Part shown: piece after piece, positions 41,076 through 49,089 of the stretch | Layout of the letters: each line of letters starts with the position of its first letter | How positions within the stretch are numbered: position 1 is the first letter of the stretch | DNA from: Pseudomonas sp. | GTDB lineage: Bacteria; Pseudomonadota; Gammaproteobacteria; Pseudomonadales; Pseudomonadaceae | Reading direction: 5' to 3' | Length of the DNA stretch: 64,000 bases | Assembly: GCF_002796985.1 (NCBI RefSeq) | Contig: NZ_PEKX01000011.1 | Span: 1-64,000 of the forward strand | The notes under the pieces: generated by a model | What the model saw: the letters and a program-made list of their open reading frames with translations, nothing else | The model's database searches: none | What the model was told of the DNA's origin: nothing | Program-made: the position numbers and the translations under genes

Positions 41076-44000
41076 ATGAATTGCCTACCCTTGCATACCC
41101 CTTTCCACGGCTCATGCCCCAGTCGCCTGCGCGTCCTGTGCATCGCCGTGGCGCTCGCCAGCGCCGGCGTGCCACTCACGGTCCTGGCCGGCGACGCCCT
41201 GCCCCAGGGCGGCAGCGTCATCTCCGGCAGCGGCAGCATCAGCCAGAACGGCGCCGACATGACGGTTAACACCAACAGCGCGCGCACCGCGATCAACTGG
41301 CAGCGCTTCAACGTCGGTGCCGACAACAAGATCACCTTCAACCAGCCTGACGGTAAGTCCGTCACCTTGAACCGGGTGATCGGCAACGACCCGTCGAAGA
41401 TCTATGGCGCGGTGACCTCCAACGGCCAACTGATCCTGGTGAACCCCAACGGCGTGTGGATCGGCCCGAAGGCGCACATCAGCTCCAGCGCGTTGGTCGC
41501 CAGCGCCGGCTTCCTCACCGAGGAACAGGCGAAACAGTTCGCCGAGAGCGGCAAGCTGGACATCCAGCTCACCGGCAACGTGAGCAACCAGGGTCGCATC
41601 ACCGTGCATGACGACGGCATGGTCGCCCTGCTCGGCGCCCAGGTGAGCAACGCCGGGGTGATCCAGGCGCGCAAGGGCATGGTGCAACTGGCGACCGGCC
41701 CGCAGGCGACCCTGGACTTCCACGGTGATGGCCTGCTGAACATCGCCGTGAACGGCACGCCCGGCGAGAAAGACAGCGTCAACTCGGACGTAACCGGTGG
41801 TGTGCACAACAGCGGCGAAATAGATGTTGGCAATGGCACCGTGGCCATGAGCGCGGCCCGCGCGGCCAAGCACCTGGACTCGGTGATCAACGTCGGCGGC
41901 AACGTCGTCGCCGACTCCGTCTCGACCGATGGCGGTACCGTGGTGCTGGGCAGCTCGGCGAAGACCAACGTCACCGGCACCATCAGCGCCACCGGCGTCA
42001 ACGGTGGGCAGATCAAGGTGCTGGGCGACGAGGTGAATGTCGCAGGCTCCGCGAAGCTCGATGCCAGTGGCACCCAGGGTGCCGGCGGCAAGGTGCTGGT
42101 CGGTGGCAGCTACCAGGGCAAAGGCACCGAGCCGGCTGCCAAGAACACCACCGTGGCCAAGGGCGCCCAGCTGAAAGCCGACGGCAAGACCGATGGCGGC
42201 CAGGTGGTGGTCTGGAGCGACGGCAGCACCCACTTTGCCGGCAGCGCCAGTGCCCAGGGCGGGCAGAAAGGCGGCGTGGTGGAGACTTCCGGCAAGCAAC
42301 TGCGAGTCACCAGCGAGGCCAAGGTCAACACCAGCGGCCCGGTCAAAGGCACCTGGCTGCTGGACCCCGAGACCGTGAATATCGTCAACGATGCGCAGGC
42401 CGACGCCGGAGTTACCAATGGCTCGGCCAGTGGGCCCTCGAGCGCCGATCTGTGGAACGTCGCCGTCAGCGCCATCGTCAACGGTTTGGCCAACGGCAAC
42501 GTGGAGGTCTCCGCGAGCCAGCGCATCAATGTCAACACGGCGATAGTCGCCACCAACATCGGCCAGGATGGCAACGGCAATGCCAGCACCCTGGCGCTGA
42601 TCGCCACCGGCAACCCGGTGCAGGGCCAGTCCTATGCAGACAGCGACCTTTCCAGCGACAGCGGCTCGGTCTACATCAACGCGCCTATCCTGCTCAAGGA
42701 CGGCAACCTGTTCATCGCCGCCACCGGCGACATCCGCCTGAACAACACGGGTGCCGACTATGGCCAGCGCGCCATCATCGACGTGGGCAACGGCATCGCC
42801 TGGTTGCGGACTTCCAACGTCGCCTCGATCGTCCAGCAGCAGGGCACCGCCCTGATGGGCAAACAGGTCGCCCTGGAAGGCGCCAGCGTGCGGATGGAGA
42901 ATGACCTCAACTACGCCGGCACCCTCGCCGGAAAGGCCAGCAACGGCGTATTCCGCTTCAACCAGACCAACGCCAGCGGCACCACCACCACTGGGACCGT
43001 GACCGCACCCTACTCCGGCGAAAGCCTCAGCGGCGTGACGGCCCAGCAGCTGGTTTACCGTGGCTACCAGGACATAGTCGCCAACCCATCACAGACCTCC
43101 GGCGCGAACTCCCGCACAGTCACGCTGACGACCCAGGACGGCTCATCCTTCGACTATCTGGTATTCGAGGCCACCGGGTTCGTCACCCCTGACGGCAACG
43201 GTGGCTACCGGGAGATCGACCCCGCCGTCCTGTTGAACTATCTCGACAGCTCGGACTATCTGGTCAGCGGCCTGACGTTCACGGACAAGTCAGGCGTTAC
43301 CTGGAAGATCGCCCCCGATGCCACGAACGCGAGCCTCGCGAAAGTCACGCGTGTCGAACCTGATGGTTCCCAGTCCAGCGCCTCCCTGCCAGTGGGCTTC
43401 TCATTCGACGCCAATGGCGGGCTGCAAGTGGTTTCCACACTCCACGAGCACGGCTGGGGGGTTGAGCCTTACACCTACATCCACGGTGCCGCCGACCAGA
43501 AGGAAATCCAGCACAACGCCCAGGATGGCAGCAGCCAGCAACTGGTGGTCAGCCTCGGCGGGAAGTACGACTCGGTCGAAGCGATCATTTCCAACCTGAT
43601 CAACGACACGCCCTGGCTGCAGAAGGCGGACAGCAAAGGGCCAACCCTCGCCTCTGGCGAACAGGCACTCGAGCGCGCCCGAGTCCACTTCTACGAGACG
43701 GTGGACAAGACCGGCGAGCCCGGAGTGATCATCCACAATGCCGCTCCGGCGACCGTCACGGTCACCGCCGATGACAAGGCGCGCGAATACGGCGACGCCA
43801 ACCCGGCCCTCACCCAGACCACGACCTATGACAACCACGCCCAGGCCGTGAAGGGAGTGGACGACTACGTGAACCAACAACTGGGCCGCGACGGCATCCA
43901 GGTTGGCGCACCGACGACTTCCGCCACGGCTGCCAGCGATGTGAAAGCCGGGGGCTACGACATCAGCAACCCGATCAGCAGCGATGAACGCTCCCAGGGA

Positions 44001-45179
44001 CGCTACAAGGTCGAGGACCGAAAAGGCACGCTGGCTGTCCAGCAGGCCGAGCTGAAGGTCGAAGCCGACCCGCAGAGCAAGGTCTACGGCGACCAGGACC
44101 CGGCGCTGAGCTACCAGGTCAGTGGACAGAAATTCGGCGAGAGCGCCACCTCGCTGGTCGCGGGCGACGCAGCCCGAACCGCTGGCGAGAACGTCGGCAG
44201 CTACGCCATCCAGCAGGGTGGCGTGAACAGCCTGTCCGGCAACTACCGGATCAGCTTCGTCGGCAACCTGCTGCAGATCACTCCGACCACCCTGGAGGTA
44301 ACCGCCCAGAATCAGAGCAAGGTCTACGGCACTGCCGACCCGACCCTGAGCTACTCGGTCAGCGGACTGCGCAACAGCGACAGTGAGAGTGGCGTGCTCA
44401 GCGGCGGCAAGCTGGCACGCGAAGCTGGCGAGAATGTCCGGCCGCAAGGCTACGGCATCACCCAGGGCGACCTGGTACTGACCAGCAACAACTACACCCT
44501 GGTCTTCAAGGACGGCAACCTGCAGATCACTCCTGCCGAGCTGGTCGTGACGGCGGACAGCCACAGCAAGACCGTCGGCCAGGCCGATCCATCGCTGACC
44601 TACCAGGTCAGTGGCCTGCAGAACGGCGACAGTGCCGACATCGCCAAGGGCTCGCTGCACCGTGCATCGGGCGAAGAGATCGGCAGCTATGCGATCGACG
44701 AGGACACCGGGTTCCAGGCCGGGGCCAACTACAAAGTGACGTTCCGTGACGGCGCCCTGACCATCACCGGTCCGGTGGCACCGATCGAACCCATCGTGCC
44801 TGTGGACCCCGTTGTCCCGATCGATCCGGCAGTGCCCGTGACGCCGGTCACTCCCGTGGGTCCCGCAACCGCGTCGATGACCGTGCCGGTTACCGCTCAA
44901 TCGCCAGGTAATACCCGCTGCGACGCGCTCGAGTCACCCAGTGCGGTCTCCGCCAACTACAGCGTTTCTCCGGCCATCACGCGTACCTACAGCGTTCAAC
45001 TGATCTGCAAACCCCGCTCCTACGCCGGACAGCAGAGCAGCACGCCGGACATTCGCGACGTGATCACCTACGCCAACAGCCTGTTCAAGGACGGCAAACC
45101 CTTCGTCCCCGAGGCCAACCGCAGCGTGATTCCCCACGACCTGAAACCCACTACCCCCACTATCAAAGGAGGGAAATAG
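41076..45179 (+). CDS. Two-partner-secretion exoprotein (TpsA, filamentous haemagglutinin-like, MBG repeats)
   Basis: A 1,367-residue secreted adhesin. An extended signal peptide ends near residue 38 (LTVLA/GDALP). The TPS domain follows, with TAINWQRFNVG and the NPNG motif at 123-126 (LVNPNGVWIG). From about 888 to 1230 there are four MBG-type repeats, with phrases like SKVYGDQDPALSYQVSG and SKVYGTADPTLSYSVSG, each ending LQIT or similar. A Pro/Val/Asp linker precedes a C-terminal region containing the only two Cys of the mature protein, C1282 and C1311, reminiscent of the Cys hook that tethers CdrA and HMW1. tpsB follows after two bases. Expected location is the cell surface; role in aggregation or biofilm is inferred. 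Confidence 0.92.
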   Translation: MNCLPLHTPFHGSCPSRLRVLCIAVALASAGVPLTVLAGDALPQGGSVISGSGSISQNGADMTVNTNSARTAINWQRFNVGADNKITFNQPDGKSVTLNRVIGNDPSKIYGAVTSNGQLILVNPNGVWIGPKAHISSSALVASAGFLTEEQAKQFAESGKLDIQLTGNVSNQGRITVHDDGMVALLGAQVSNAGVIQARKGMVQLATGPQATLDFHGDGLLNIAVNGTPGEKDSVNSDVTGGVHNSGEIDVGNGTVAMSAARAAKHLDSVINVGGNVVADSVSTDGGTVVLGSSAKTNVTGTISATGVNGGQIKVLGDEVNVAGSAKLDASGTQGAGGKVLVGGSYQGKGTEPAAKNTTVAKGAQLKADGKTDGGQVVVWSDGSTHFAGSASAQGGQKGGVVETSGKQLRVTSEAKVNTSGPVKGTWLLDPETVNIVNDAQADAGVTNGSASGPSSADLWNVAVSAIVNGLANGNVEVSASQRINVNTAIVATNIGQDGNGNASTLALIATGNPVQGQSYADSDLSSDSGSVYINAPILLKDGNLFIAATGDIRLNNTGADYGQRAIIDVGNGIAWLRTSNVASIVQQQGTALMGKQVALEGASVRMENDLNYAGTLAGKASNGVFRFNQTNASGTTTTGTVTAPYSGESLSGVTAQQLVYRGYQDIVANPSQTSGANSRTVTLTTQDGSSFDYLVFEATGFVTPDGNGGYREIDPAVLLNYLDSSDYLVSGLTFTDKSGVTWKIAPDATNASLAKVTRVEPDGSQSSASLPVGFSFDANGGLQVVSTLHEHGWGVEPYTYIHGAADQKEIQHNAQDGSSQQLVVSLGGKYDSVEAIISNLINDTPWLQKADSKGPTLASGEQALERARVHFYETVDKTGEPGVIIHNAAPATVTVTADDKAREYGDANPALTQTTTYDNHAQAVKGVDDYVNQQLGRDGIQVGAPTTSATAASDVKAGGYDISNPISSDERSQGRYKVEDRKGTLAVQQAELKVEADPQSKVYGDQDPALSYQVSGQKFGESATSLVAGDAARTAGENVGSYAIQQGGVNSLSGNYRISFVGNLLQITPTTLEVTAQNQSKVYGTADPTLSYSVSGLRNSDSESGVLSGGKLAREAGENVRPQGYGITQGDLVLTSNNYTLVFKDGNLQITPAELVVTADSHSKTVGQADPSLTYQVSGLQNGDSADIAKGSLHRASGEEIGSYAIDEDTGFQAGANYKVTFRDGALTITGPVAPIEPIVPVDPVVPIDPAVPVTPVTPVGPATASMTVPVTAQSPGNTRCDALESPSAVSANYSVSPAITRTYSVQLICKPRSYAGQQSSTPDIRDVITYANSLFKDGKPFVPEANRSVIPHDLKPTTPTIKGGK

Positions 45180-45181
45180 CC

Positions 45182-46930
45182 ATGAGCGCCTTTCCTTCGT
45201 CCCCGCACCTCCTGGCGGTAGCCCTGTGCTCCGCCCTGCTGCTGATCCAGGCCCCGGCCTATGCCGGGCCCAAGGCCCAGCTCGACCCCGGTCGGGTGGA
45301 AATCCCCCGCGCCGACGGCAGCCGTGAAAACCCCACGCGGATGCCCTCGACCCTGCAACTGCCGGACACCGTAGTCGTCCCCGAAACCGAAGGCCCGCCG
45401 GCCGAGATGGTGGTCAACCCCAACGACACCACGCGCTTCCAGGTCGACAAGGTGATCATTCGCGGCACCACGCTTTACGCTCCCGAGGCCTTCGCGCCGC
45501 TGACGGCGAAGATCGAAGGCCACCGCGTCACCCTCGGCGAGGTCAACGCGGTGGTCACGCAGATCACCCAGCGCTATCGCCAAGCCGGCTTCCTGCTGGC
45601 TCGCGCCTACCTGCCCGAACAGCGCCTGGAGAACGGCGAACTGTTGATCCAGGTGTTCGAGGGCCGGGTCAACGAGGTGAAGCTGCAAGGTGACAGCAAC
45701 AAGGCCGTGCAACGCTACGCCGACAACATCCGCCGCGAGGTTCCGCCAAAAAGCGCCACGATCGAACGCAACCTGCTGCTGATGAACGACCTGTCCGGCC
45801 AGCAGAGCCGCGCCACCCTCGCCGCCTCGCCGGTGGAACAGGGCACCGACCTGATCGTCGAGAACCAGATCCGCAAGTACGAAGGCTTCTTCGGCTTCGA
45901 CAACCGCGACAGCCGCTACTTCGGACCCTGGCAGGTCTACGGCGGGGTTGGCGTCAACGACCTCACCGGCCGTGGCGACCACCTGAGCATCCGCGCCGGT
46001 CAGTCGGTGGAAGGCGACAAGATGACCTTCTTCGAGGGCCAGTACGACCTGCCGGTAGGCGCCCAGGGCGATGTGGTGAGCTTCCTCGCCCAGCACAACG
46101 ACGGCCGCGCCGACACCTACTCCTTCCTCAATGCCAACAGCTCCGGCGACACCTTCGCGGTGCGTATCACCCGACCGTGGATCCGCCAGCGCGACCAGAC
46201 CTTCAAGACCTCGGCGGCCTTCACCTGGTACAACGGCCAGTCCGAGTACCTGGACGATCCGCACAACCCGCCCTCCAGCGACGACCGCATCCGCGCCATT
46301 CGCCTGGGCGCCAGCTACGACTTCTTCGACGGTTTCGGCGGCAAGAACCTGGTCAAGGCCGAACTGAGCAAGGGCCTGAAGATCATGGGCGCCAGCCAGG
46401 AAGACCGCGCCAACCCCTCCCGCGAGGGCGGCGAGACCGACTTCACCAAGCTGCAGGTGGACGCCCAGCGGCTGCAGGACCTTTCGAAGATCATCGACGG
46501 CATGAACTTGTACATTGCCGGTACCGCGCAGACCTCGTTCGGCCAGGCGCTGCTCTCGCCCGAGCAGTTCGGCGTCGGCGGCAGTGAGTTCGGCCGTGGC
46601 TACGACCCGTCGGAGATCACCGGCGACAAGGGCTTCGCGATGAAAACCGAGCTGCAGTACAACCACCTCCACACCTTCAGGGACCACGCCGTGCCAACCC
46701 AGTACTACGCGTTCTGGGACTTCGGCAAGGTATGGAGTGAAGACCCGAGCTGGGTCAGCAGTGAAAGCCTGTCTTCCACCGGCTTCGGCGCCCACCTGCA
46801 GGTGTTCAAGGACACCTACGTCTCACCGGAGGTCGCCTTCCCGCTTACCCGCTCGGTCTCGGCCAAGGAGCTGGACGACGACAACGGCAAGGCACCGCGC
46901 TTCTACCTCAACTTCCTCAAGCTGTTCTGA
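45182..46930 (+). CDS. Two-partner-secretion outer-membrane transporter (TpsB, FhaC/ShlB family)
   Basis: A 582-residue Omp85-superfamily translocator that exports the adjacent TpsA. The signal peptide ends near AYA/GPK (residue 28). Two POTRA domains follow (FQVDKVIIRGTTLYAPEAF and LLIQVFEGRVNEVKLQG), then the 16-strand barrel. The conserved loop-6 motif appears as EFGRGYDPSEITGDKG around residue 470, and the protein ends with an aromatic residue (LNFLKLF). It starts two bases after the tpsA stop, so the pair is one operon, and is followed 65 bp later by the first 68-aa gene. Confidence 0.94.
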   Translation: MSAFPSSPHLLAVALCSALLLIQAPAYAGPKAQLDPGRVEIPRADGSRENPTRMPSTLQLPDTVVVPETEGPPAEMVVNPNDTTRFQVDKVIIRGTTLYAPEAFAPLTAKIEGHRVTLGEVNAVVTQITQRYRQAGFLLARAYLPEQRLENGELLIQVFEGRVNEVKLQGDSNKAVQRYADNIRREVPPKSATIERNLLLMNDLSGQQSRATLAASPVEQGTDLIVENQIRKYEGFFGFDNRDSRYFGPWQVYGGVGVNDLTGRGDHLSIRAGQSVEGDKMTFFEGQYDLPVGAQGDVVSFLAQHNDGRADTYSFLNANSSGDTFAVRITRPWIRQRDQTFKTSAAFTWYNGQSEYLDDPHNPPSSDDRIRAIRLGASYDFFDGFGGKNLVKAELSKGLKIMGASQEDRANPSREGGETDFTKLQVDAQRLQDLSKIIDGMNLYIAGTAQTSFGQALLSPEQFGVGGSEFGRGYDPSEITGDKGFAMKTELQYNHLHTFRDHAVPTQYYAFWDFGKVWSEDPSWVSSESLSSTGFGAHLQVFKDTYVSPEVAFPLTRSVSAKELDDDNGKAPRFYLNFLKLF

Positions 46931-46958
46931 TTGCTCGATCCGATGCTGATTACGCCGC

Positions 46959-46978
46959 GCGGCCGCACAGTCGGCCGC
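46959..46978 (+). terminator. GC-rich hairpin between tpsB and the small gene
   Basis: GCGGCCG-CACAGT-CGGCCGC sits between the tpsB stop and the small gene's ribosome-binding site (GGAGG). No T-run follows, so it may be an RNA stabiliser or attenuator rather than a full terminator. A similar hairpin occupies the equivalent place at 53697-53720. Confidence 0.5.
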
Positions 46979-46995
46979 CCGCCCCGGAGGTTTCC

Positions 46996-47202
46996 ATGAC
47001 CCGCCAGAATCTGCGCACGCTGCGCAATGTCCGCTCCACCGCCTTCAACAACGAAATCGCCGCCGAGCTTCTGCGCGAGCTGGCCCCGCTGATCGCCAAC
47101 CAGGAACTCAACCGGCGCATGCGCTGTGCGGCCCGCCAGTTGCTGCTGGACGCCGAAGCCCTGGAAGACGTCTACCAGCAGATGAACCACCCGCGCCACT
47201 GA
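46996..47202 (+). CDS. Conserved 68-aa protein downstream of tpsB (copy 1)
   Basis: A 68-residue cytoplasmic-looking protein with no signal peptide. It is probably two helices: RSTAFNNEIAAELLRELAPL and RRMRCAARQLLLDAEALEDVY. It is the same length as the protein at 53758 and identical at 41 of 68 positions by my count; the shared core is VRST..NNEIAAELL.EL and RCAARQLL.DA.ALE..YQQM. GGAGG precedes the ATG. Its stop lies five bases from the convergent stop of the second hybrid regulator. I do not recognise a described family; its recurrence after each adhesin suggests a role tied to adhesin expression or secretion. Confidence 0.85.
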   Translation: MTRQNLRTLRNVRSTAFNNEIAAELLRELAPLIANQELNRRMRCAARQLLLDAEALEDVYQQMNHPRH

Positions 47203-47207
47203 ACCCC

Positions 47208-48935
47208 TCAGACGACCAGGGGCAGGTCGAACTCCAGCCGCAACAGACCTTCGCCCCGGTCGCCTTCCAGCCACTGCGTCTCGCCCTGGAAGGCGATCAG
47301 CATTCGCTGCACCCGCGCCCGCGCCCAGAGAGCGTGCTCATCGAGCTCCTCGAAACTCTCTGCGGGAATCCAGGGCGATACCTCTATCCTCAGCCGCAAC
47401 AGCCCCGTCAGGTATCGCCAGTTGCTCAGATGCAGCCGCACCTGGTCGGGGCCAGGAGATTCGCGCACCGTTTCCAGCAGGCCTTCAAGCAGTTGCCGGT
47501 AGTGGCCAGCATCGATCCAGACGCGCTTCAGGCTATTTAGCCCCGGCCCCAGGTCCAGACCGATACCCGCCGTCTCCAATGTGCCGTAAAACGGCCGGAG
47601 GATACTCTCGGTCAAGGGCCCAAGCTCGTGAGCCTCGCTGACTCGCTCAGGCGCGTGATGAGCGAGGTCCAGCAACTCATCCAGTCGCTGCACACTAAGC
47701 ATCATCGTCTCGACCTGCTCCCAGGCTCGCTCCAGCTCATGCCGCGGCCCCGTGGCGCCAATCCCTTGGCTAGCCCCGGCCAGGCTGCTACGCAAGCCGG
47801 TCAGGTGCTGGCGAAAATCTCTGCCGACCTTCAGCAGCAGGTTGGTCTTGAGATGATTTCGATAGTTCGCCTCGTACTGAGCACTGCGCATCTGCGCCAA
47901 CTGTCGGTCACGCTCGGCCAGCGACAGCATGCCGCCGATCATCGCCACCAGTCGCCCATCCGGCGATCGATGGGGCACACACCAGGCGAAATAGGTCCCA
48001 GCCATCGGGGCCCCCTCCACCGATATCTCCTCGGTGATCGGCTCCTGGCGCAAGACCGCTTCCTGAAACCGCTGCGCCGCCTGCTGGCGTACGGCCGGCG
48101 ACAACCAGTGCGCCTGCGCGAAACCGCCGCCACGGAGCTCATCGAAGGATTTCCCCGCACGCTTGAGGAAAGGCTGATTGCACAGCAACAGGTGGCCCTC
48201 GGTATCCCGCACGAACATCGGGTTGGGTGAAGCATCGAGCACCGCCCGAAGCAGGTGCAGTTCCTGCTCCAGCTCCGGGTCGAGGGCTGCCACGGCACCT
48301 GCATCGGCCGCCACCAGGCCCAGGGCTTGCGCCACCTGGAGCAGCTGAATGTCACTGCTGACATTGAGCTTCTGGTGCAGGCGCATCTTGTAGGTGCTGA
48401 TGGTCTTGTAGCTCAGGCTCAACTGCTCGGAGATTTCCTTGTTGGAGAGTCCGCGGCCGAGCATCTCCAGTACTGTCAGCTCGCGACCGGACAGGCGCTC
48501 AAGCTCGGCCCGGGCATCCTGCTCCTCGCCGCCGGGCTTCGGCAGTTGGGTGGCGCCGCGTGGAAAGTAGCTGCGCCCCCGCAACACCGCCGCCAGCGCC
48601 TTCTCCACCTCCGTAGCGGGCTCGCCCTTGCTGACGAAGGCATCCGCTCCCGCCTGCAGGGCGCGGCCGGCGTAGACCTCACTCTCCTGCGAACTGAACA
48701 CCAGCAGCCGCACCTCGGCCATGGCAGCGCGCAGTCGACGCAACACATCCAGCCCACCCAGGCGCGGGATCGCCAACTCGAGGACGACCACATCCGGGCG
48801 CAATTCACGACACAGCGTCAGCGCATCCTGACCGTTATCCGCCTCGCCGACCACTTGATGCCCGGCTCGCACGATCAGGGCGCGCACTCCATCACGCAGA
48901 ACCGGTTGGCTATCGACCAGCACAATTGTGCTCAT
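47208..48935 (-). CDS. Hybrid regulator B: receiver (D53E) / LuxR-HTH / PAS / degenerate kinase-like
   Basis: A 575-residue paralogue of the regulator at 39292. The receiver (1-120) again has Glu53 in place of Asp (PDVVVLELAIPRLGG), an N-terminal DS instead of two acidic residues, Ser81 and Lys103. The LuxR HTH is at about 148-210 (LSGRELTVLEMLGRGLSNKEISEQLSLSYKTISTYKMRLHQKL). A PAS domain starts near 232. The C-terminal third resembles a kinase core without recognisable N and G boxes. The start at 48935 has AGGAG eight bases upstream; 31 more codons are open. It is divergent from the autotransporter gene, with 154 bp between the starts, so local control is likely. Confidence 0.85.
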   Translation of the reverse strand: MSTIVLVDSQPVLRDGVRALIVRAGHQVVGEADNGQDALTLCRELRPDVVVLELAIPRLGGLDVLRRLRAAMAEVRLLVFSSQESEVYAGRALQAGADAFVSKGEPATEVEKALAAVLRGRSYFPRGATQLPKPGGEEQDARAELERLSGRELTVLEMLGRGLSNKEISEQLSLSYKTISTYKMRLHQKLNVSSDIQLLQVAQALGLVAADAGAVAALDPELEQELHLLRAVLDASPNPMFVRDTEGHLLLCNQPFLKRAGKSFDELRGGGFAQAHWLSPAVRQQAAQRFQEAVLRQEPITEEISVEGAPMAGTYFAWCVPHRSPDGRLVAMIGGMLSLAERDRQLAQMRSAQYEANYRNHLKTNLLLKVGRDFRQHLTGLRSSLAGASQGIGATGPRHELERAWEQVETMMLSVQRLDELLDLAHHAPERVSEAHELGPLTESILRPFYGTLETAGIGLDLGPGLNSLKRVWIDAGHYRQLLEGLLETVRESPGPDQVRLHLSNWRYLTGLLRLRIEVSPWIPAESFEELDEHALWARARVQRMLIAFQGETQWLEGDRGEGLLRLEFDLPLVV

Positions 48936-49089
48936 TCCCTGTCTCCTGCTTTCTTGCCCCGCTACCAGCGTAGACCAGCCCTGCAGACGGGAATCAATCC
49001 TACAAGCACTCGACAGCGGCTCCGACATTCAGCTCCGGAAGCCACGAGGAGACTGGCAGCCATCCAATTCCCGCCTCTCGGAGGCTGCC

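Noticed and set aside
41076..45179. Contact-dependent inhibition toxin (CdiA) with an immunity protein as the small downstream gene
   Set aside because: TpsA lacks a VENN-type motif and a toxin-like C-terminus, the C-terminus is a Cys-hook region, and the small protein has a paralogue after an autotransporter, which does not fit an immunity role.
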